A DNA stretch of 19,110 nucleotides. It comes from Limnohabitans sp. GTDB taxonomy: Bacteria > Pseudomonadota > Gammaproteobacteria > Burkholderiales > Burkholderiaceae_C. Positions 15,669-19,110 of this stretch are shown one piece after another. The notes below the pieces were generated by a model. That model worked only from the letters and a program-made list of their open reading frames with translations, was not told where the DNA came from and ran no database searches. Made by a program: the position numbers and the translations under genes. The stretch covers positions 1 through 19,110 of the forward strand of contig SHXP01000015.1 of the NCBI GenBank assembly GCA_009693225.1. The letters run 5' to 3'. Position 1 is the first letter of the stretch. Each line of letters opens with the position of its first letter.

Positions 15669-16778
15669 CTATAAACGGTGCGACCGGTCGCCTTGCGCAA
15701 AACCCAGCGGCTCCCAGGGCGCACCGGCCCCGACAGCCATAACCTTGAAGAGTTCGCCCATCTCATGGTCCTGGATCAGCATCTGCGCCTGCTGACGCTC
15801 TGCCACAGAAGCATTCTCCAGCAATCTCAGCAAACCGCTGTTGATGAGGAAATGCGCCTGGCTGGTATAGCCCAGGCAATGCAGGCCGGCGTACTGGGCG
15901 GCCAGCGCCATGGCAGTGAAATTGACGTGCGCAGTGATGTCTTTGCGACCGATGTCACTCAACGGGTCGGCGTCGCTGCGGTGGTCCTGGTGGCACATGA
16001 GCGTGCCCATGTGTCTTTGCACATGGTAGTACTCGTGCTCAGGGAAGCCGTAATCAATGAAAAACGCCGCGCCTGACTGCAGGCGTTCACCCAGACTCTG
16101 CATAAAGGCCCCGGCCTGCGGGTGTATTTCACACAGGTAATCATGCCCGCCCTCAATCACGCACGGCGGCCTGAGGTCTGTCGGCCTGTCCTGCCATACA
16201 TAGTGTTGCTGCGTTTCATCCCAGGCTACACCGCGTTCATGCCAAAGCGTCTGCACCCGGTTGAGCAGTTTGACCGGCATGGCGTCCAGCACCTCATTGC
16301 CGACCACCACAGCATTGATCTGATCCGGCAAGGTATCCAGCCATTGCACTTTATGCAGATACGCATTCAGCGTGTCCGCTTGTTGCTGACGTAAATGCGC
16401 AGAAACCTCAACGATGTGATAGCGCTCAAGCTTGTCGCCGGTTGCCAGCAAGAGTTGCAAGGCCAGGCTGCCGTCACCTGCGCCGAATTCCATCACAGAC
16501 TGCGTGCCGGTGTGCTGCAAAGCCTCTTGCACGCTGCGCGCCAAAGCCCGGCCGAAATACGCCGACAACACCGGCGCGGTCACGAAATCGCTGCCGCCAG
16601 AGGGCATGCGGCCTATGGGCCGGCTGCGGACGCTGTAATAACCGCCACCCGGCGCGTAAAGCACCATCGCCATGAAACGGTCAAACGACAACCAGCCGCC
16701 CTCTGCCCACAAGCGAGCCTGCAACAAGCGGTGTAACTCTGTCGCTAAACTCAGAGGCTGTTCATTCATTTCCCGCAT
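15669..16778 (-). CDS. MidA/NDUFAF7-type SAM-dependent methyltransferase
   Basis: This 369-residue class I methyltransferase belongs to the MidA/NDUFAF7 family. The mitochondrial member methylates an arginine of complex I subunit NDUFS2 during assembly; the bacterial target is inferred at best. Landmarks: LYAPGGGYYSV (40-50), DFVTAPVLSAYFG (64-76), SAM motif I VMEFGAGDGSLA (95-106) and GNEVLDAMPVK (160-170), followed by FFIDYGFPEHEYY. Most relatives I recall read TAPE or TSPE where this one has TAPV (Val70, codon GTG). The start could be ATG 16778 (MREMNEQ) or ATG 16769 (MNEQ); both have poor spacing to purine-rich stretches. The gene is divergent from the pteridine-reductase-like gene with about eight bases between starts, so its promoter must lie within that neighbour's coding DNA. 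Confidence 0.9.
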   Translation of the reverse strand: MREMNEQPLSLATELHRLLQARLWAEGGWLSFDRFMAMVLYAPGGGYYSVRSRPIGRMPSGGSDFVTAPVLSAYFGRALARSVQEALQHTGTQSVMEFGAGDGSLALQLLLATGDKLERYHIVEVSAHLRQQQADTLNAYLHKVQWLDTLPDQINAVVVGNEVLDAMPVKLLNRVQTLWHERGVAWDETQQHYVWQDRPTDLRPPCVIEGGHDYLCEIHPQAGAFMQSLGERLQSGAAFFIDYGFPEHEYYHVQRHMGTLMCHQDHRSDADPLSDIGRKDITAHVNFTAMALAAQYAGLHCLGYTSQAHFLINSGLLRLLENASVAERQQAQMLIQDHEMGELFKVMAVGAGAPWEPLGFAQGDRSHRL

Positions 16779-16786
16779 TGTCCTTC

Positions 16787-17563
16787 ATGTCCTCTGCTGT
16801 CTCTGTTCAAACTGTCCCGACGGTGCTGGTCACCGGCGCCGGCAAACGCCTGGGCCGCGCGATTGCACTCGGGCTGGCCGCAGCGGGTTGGCGGGTTGCC
16901 GTGCATTTCAGGGAATCGCTCACCCAGGCGCAAGAAACCGCGAGCGCATGTGCGCAGCTGTGCGCCGGGGCGCAATGCTTTGCCGCCGACCTGGCGGACG
17001 AAGCCCAAACCCGCGCTTTACTGCCTGCGGTGATTGACAGCATGGGCCATGTGGATGCGCTGGTCAACAGCGCCGCCCTGTTTGAACACGACAGCGCCGA
17101 CAGCTTCGCTTACACCACATTGCAAAAGCACATGCAGGTCAATACCGCTGCCGCCATCGTGCTGGCGCAACAACTTCATGTGCATATGACTGCCCGGCAA
17201 TCAACGGGTGCAGTGGTGAATATGCTGGACCAGAAACTGTGGAACCTGAGCCCTGATTTTTTCAGCTACACGCTCAGCAAAGCCGCCCTGGAAACCGCCA
17301 ACACCCTGCTCGCCAAGGCCTTGTCGCCGGCCTTGCGGGTGATCGGTATCGCGCCCGGACTGACACTGACCAGCCACATGCTGAGCGACGAGAAATTCGA
17401 ACAACTGCACACTCTCTCACCGCTGGGCCGCTCTTCAAGCGTAGACGACGTGGTGGCCACCGTCTTGTTTGCTTTGAGCAACCGCTCGATCACCGGCACC
17501 ACACTGCTGGTCGACGGCGGCCAGCACCTGATTCCTTTTGAACGCGATTTTTCGCTGATGTGA
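16787..17563 (+). CDS. pteridine-reductase-like SDR (PTR1/FolM type)
   Basis: This 258-residue short-chain dehydrogenase likely reduces dihydropterins or dihydrofolate with NADPH in the cytosol. The cofactor motif is TGAGKRLG (16-23), the PTR1/FolM form of TGxxxGxG with an arginine at residue 21. NSAA is at 94-97 and Tyr161-x3-Lys165 (YTLSK) is the catalytic pair. The usual SDR serine is replaced by Asp148 in NMLDQK, 13 residues before Tyr161. That is the spacing of the Asp-Tyr-Lys triad in trypanosomatid PTR1 (181/194/198). The C-terminus has DGGQHL, as in FolM-like proteins. ATG 16787 is preferred over an in-frame TTG at 16778, which would overlap the start codon of the opposite gene. It ends one base before folB, which supports a pterin substrate. 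Conventional dihydrofolate reductase activity is untested. Confidence 0.87.
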   Translation: MSSAVSVQTVPTVLVTGAGKRLGRAIALGLAAAGWRVAVHFRESLTQAQETASACAQLCAGAQCFAADLADEAQTRALLPAVIDSMGHVDALVNSAALFEHDSADSFAYTTLQKHMQVNTAAAIVLAQQLHVHMTARQSTGAVVNMLDQKLWNLSPDFFSYTLSKAALETANTLLAKALSPALRVIGIAPGLTLTSHMLSDEKFEQLHTLSPLGRSSSVDDVVATVLFALSNRSITGTTLLVDGGQHLIPFERDFSLM

Positions 17564-17564
17564 C

Positions 17565-17939
17565 ATGACAACACCTGTACACGGTCACCGCACCCTTTCG
17601 CTGTCCGGACTGCGGTTCAAAGCGAACTTAGGGATACTGCCGCATGAAATCAATACGCCGCAGCCGATACAAGTAGACGCCGAACTCAATCTCGGCCCGC
17701 TGGACCTGCTACCCAGCGACGACGACATCAGCCATGTGCTCGATTACCGCAAATTCAGGCAAATCATCATCAACGAGTGCACAGCCGAGCATGTCAATTT
17801 GCTGGAGACATTGATCGGTAAGTTGTCGCACCGTTTGATGCAGTTGCCGGGCGTCATTGGCGTACGGGTGAAAATCGCAAAATTGGAAATTTTTGATGAT
17901 TGTGAAATGGCAATCCGCATGGAGGCAGGCCAATGGTGA
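17565..17939 (+). CDS. folB: dihydroneopterin aldolase FolB
   Basis: This 124-residue FolB-family enzyme cleaves 7,8-dihydroneopterin to 6-hydroxymethyl-7,8-dihydropterin and glycolaldehyde in folate synthesis. The length matches the family (E. coli 122). GILPHEINTPQPIQVD (23-38) carries the conserved Glu28 and the following Gln. DISHVLDYRKF (54-64), VNLLETLIGKL (77-87) and the lysine-containing VKIAKLEIFDDCEMAI (102-117, Lys106) match the remaining conserved blocks. It starts one base after the SDR stop and overlaps ttcA by seven bases, so the three genes form one transcript with coupled translation. The KLEIFDDCE form is the version I associate with betaproteobacteria. It acts in the cytosol, probably as an oligomer. 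No defects seen. Confidence 0.92.
   Translation: MTTPVHGHRTLSLSGLRFKANLGILPHEINTPQPIQVDAELNLGPLDLLPSDDDISHVLDYRKFRQIIINECTAEHVNLLETLIGKLSHRLMQLPGVIGVRVKIAKLEIFDDCEMAIRMEAGQW
17921..17925 (+). promoter_or_regulatory. ribosome-binding site of ttcA inside folB
   Basis: GGAGG lies seven bases before the ATG at 17933 and inside the last codons of folB. It explains how ttcA can be started efficiently despite the seven-base overlap and supports the chosen start. Confidence 0.75.
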
Positions 17940-18811
17940 CGACAACGATAGAACGCGAAACCCAGAAACTGGGAAAAAGGCTGTGCCGCCAGGTGGGCGA
18001 AGCCATCGTACAGTTCAATATGATCGAGGAAGGCGACAAGGTCATGGTGTGTCTTTCCGGCGGCAAGGACAGCTACAGCATGCTCGATATTTTGCTGAAG
18101 ATGCAAATGCGCGCACCGATTGATTTCGAGATCATTGCGGTCAACCTGGACCAGAAGCAACCCGGCTTTCCGGCCCATGTGCTGCCCGAGTACTTGACCC
18201 GCATCGGTGTGCCGTTTCGCATCGAAAACCAGGACACGTATTCCATCGTCAAGGAGAAGATCGCGCCCGGCAAAACCATGTGCAGCCTGTGCAGCCGTTT
18301 GCGTCGCGGCATCCTGTACCGCGTGGCCGATGAAATCGGCGCGACCAAAATCGCCCTAGGCCATCACCGCGACGATATTTTGCAAACCTTGTTTCTGAAC
18401 ATGTTTTTCGGCGGCCGGCTCAAGAGCATGCCGCCGAAATTGATGAGCGATACCGGCCGTCATATCGTCATCCGGCCGCTGGCTTTTGTGGCCGAGCGCG
18501 ACCTGGCGCGCTGGGCGGCGCACCGCGAATTCCCCATCATTCCGTGCACGCTGTGCGGTAGCCAGGACGGCTTGCAGCGCCAACAGGTCGGCGACATGCT
18601 GTGCGAATGGGAAAAGAAATACCCGGGACGCTTAGACAATATGTTCAACGCCTTGCAACACACCGTCCCTTCGCATTTGCTCGACCCCAAGCTGTTCGAC
18701 TTCAAAGGCATGAAGACCACCGGCGTGCCGCAAGAGGATGGCGATATCGCGTTTGACATGGAGACGTTTGCCATGCCCACACTCCCCGGCATACAAACCA
18801 TTGCGGTGTAG
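17933..18811 (+). CDS. ttcA: tRNA 2-thiocytidine(32) synthetase TtcA
   Basis: TtcA is an ATP- and iron-sulfur-dependent enzyme that thiolates cytidine 32 of certain tRNAs in the cytosol. This 292-residue copy has the PP-loop LSGGKDSYSM (Ser42 to Ser47), the paired cysteines CSLC (Cys117, Cys120) and a third cluster ligand, Cys208, in PCTLCGSQ. From memory the E. coli ligands are Cys122, Cys125 and Cys213, and the 88-residue spacing from second to third cysteine is the same. LGHHRDDILQTLFLNMFFGG (142-161) is the typical nucleotidyl-accepting segment. The overlap with folB and the inside ribosome-binding site indicate operon expression. Transcription should stop at the hairpin 18829-18858. Nothing appears damaged. 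Confidence 0.97.
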   Translation: MVTTTIERETQKLGKRLCRQVGEAIVQFNMIEEGDKVMVCLSGGKDSYSMLDILLKMQMRAPIDFEIIAVNLDQKQPGFPAHVLPEYLTRIGVPFRIENQDTYSIVKEKIAPGKTMCSLCSRLRRGILYRVADEIGATKIALGHHRDDILQTLFLNMFFGGRLKSMPPKLMSDTGRHIVIRPLAFVAERDLARWAAHREFPIIPCTLCGSQDGLQRQQVGDMLCEWEKKYPGRLDNMFNALQHTVPSHLLDPKLFDFKGMKTTGVPQEDGDIAFDMETFAMPTLPGIQTIAV

Positions 18812-18828
18812 ACCTGTGTTTCGTCCAT

Positions 18829-18858
18829 AAAAAAAGCGGCCCGCAGGCCGCTTTTTTT
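18829..18858. terminator. bidirectional intrinsic terminator
   Basis: Seven A, then GCGGCC (18836-18841), loop CGCA (18842-18845), GGCCGC (18846-18851), then seven T (18852-18858). The whole is a near-perfect 13-base-pair inverted repeat with a tetraloop, and gives a GC-rich stem followed by a U-run in either direction. It lies 17 bases past the ttcA stop and 13 bases past the stop of the convergent FAH-family gene, so it can end both transcripts. Confidence 0.95.
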
Positions 18859-18871
18859 CATCGCAAAAACA

Positions 18872-19110
18872 TTAATGCTTTTTGTAAGCCACAACCCTCT
18901 GATGCTGTTCGCCTAGGCCTTCAATGCCCAATGACATGGTGTCACCGGCTTTCAAAAACACAGGGGCGGGCTTGCCGTTTTTCTTCATGCCCATGCCGAC
19001 GCCCGGAGGCGTGCCGGTGGTGATCACGTCACCCGGCATCAGGGTCATGAATTCGCTGACATAGCTCACCAGCTTGGCGACATTGAACACCATGGTTTTG
19101 GTGTTGCCGG
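18872..19110 (-). CDS. fumarylacetoacetate hydrolase (FAH) family protein, C-terminal part
   Basis: The frame enters from the right edge and ends at TAA 18874-18872, giving the last 79 residues of an FAH-fold protein. Visible: GNTKTMVFNVAKLVSYVSEF and PGDVITTGTPPGVGMG, the typical C-terminal motif of FAH/2-keto-4-pentenoate hydratase-like enzymes, then GDTMSLGIEGLGEQ. The first of these matches the region around the cis-peptide and acidic pocket end of the fold. Family members hydrolyse or decarboxylate 2-oxo or acylpyruvate acids; the branch cannot be fixed because the metal-binding N-terminal part is outside the window. An internal ATG at 19093 is not a start, since the frame continues upstream to the edge. 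It converges on ttcA across a shared terminator. Confidence 0.9.
   Translation of the reverse strand, partial: GNTKTMVFNVAKLVSYVSEFMTLMPGDVITTGTPPGVGMGMKKNGKPAPVFLKAGDTMSLGIEGLGEQHQRVVAYKKH

Overview
The window looks like chromosomal housekeeping DNA from a betaproteobacterium, most likely of the order Burkholderiales (Comamonadaceae-like). The sequence is moderately GC-rich and densely coding. Several neighbourhoods are of a type familiar from that group: transaldolase beside an NDUFA9-like protein, and a MidA-type methyltransferase beside an SDR reductase, folB, ttcA and an FAH-family gene. The taxon is inferred from protein resemblance and gene order, not from a marker gene. I see no rRNA, tRNA, CRISPR array, insertion sequence, prophage or recognisable defence system.

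Left part (1-6592): an unidentified reading frame runs off the left edge and converges on tal (transaldolase, minus strand). Divergent from tal is an NDUFA9-like atypical SDR, followed by a possibly lipid-anchored amidohydrolase. These converge on a minus-strand alpha/beta hydrolase that carries the full residue signature of fluoroacetate/haloacetate dehalogenases. Next comes a minus-strand DUF71/Dph6-like PP-loop ATPase gene that is broken by a frameshift near 4709. A divergent pair of coupled plus-strand genes follows: a carboxymuconolactone-decarboxylase-family protein and cca, the tRNA CCA-adding enzyme with an HD domain.

Centre (6627-16778, all minus strand): transcription would run from high to low coordinates through a MidA/NDUFAF7-type methyltransferase, a DUF2905 small membrane protein, then mdtA, mdtB, mdtC and a NodT-type outer-membrane lipoprotein. 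The last four genes are joined by 4-base ATGA overlaps. Together they encode a complete tripartite RND efflux pump: periplasmic adaptor, two different RND subunits and a dedicated outer-membrane channel. The MFS gene mdtD and the baeSR regulators found next to mdtABC in Escherichia coli are absent.

Right part (16787-19110): a tight plus-strand unit holds a pteridine-reductase-like SDR, folB (1-base gap) and ttcA (7-base overlap), joining folate/pterin metabolism to tRNA thiolation. It ends at a strong, near-symmetric terminator at 18829-18858, shared with a convergent FAH-family hydrolase gene cut by the right edge.

The observations most worth following are the PP-loop pseudogene, the intact dehalogenase signature, the PTR1-like Asp-Tyr-Lys triad beside folB, the self-contained mdtABC plus outer-membrane channel operon, and an apparent Glu-to-Val change in the MidA-like enzyme. 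I did not find a convincing new multi-gene system.
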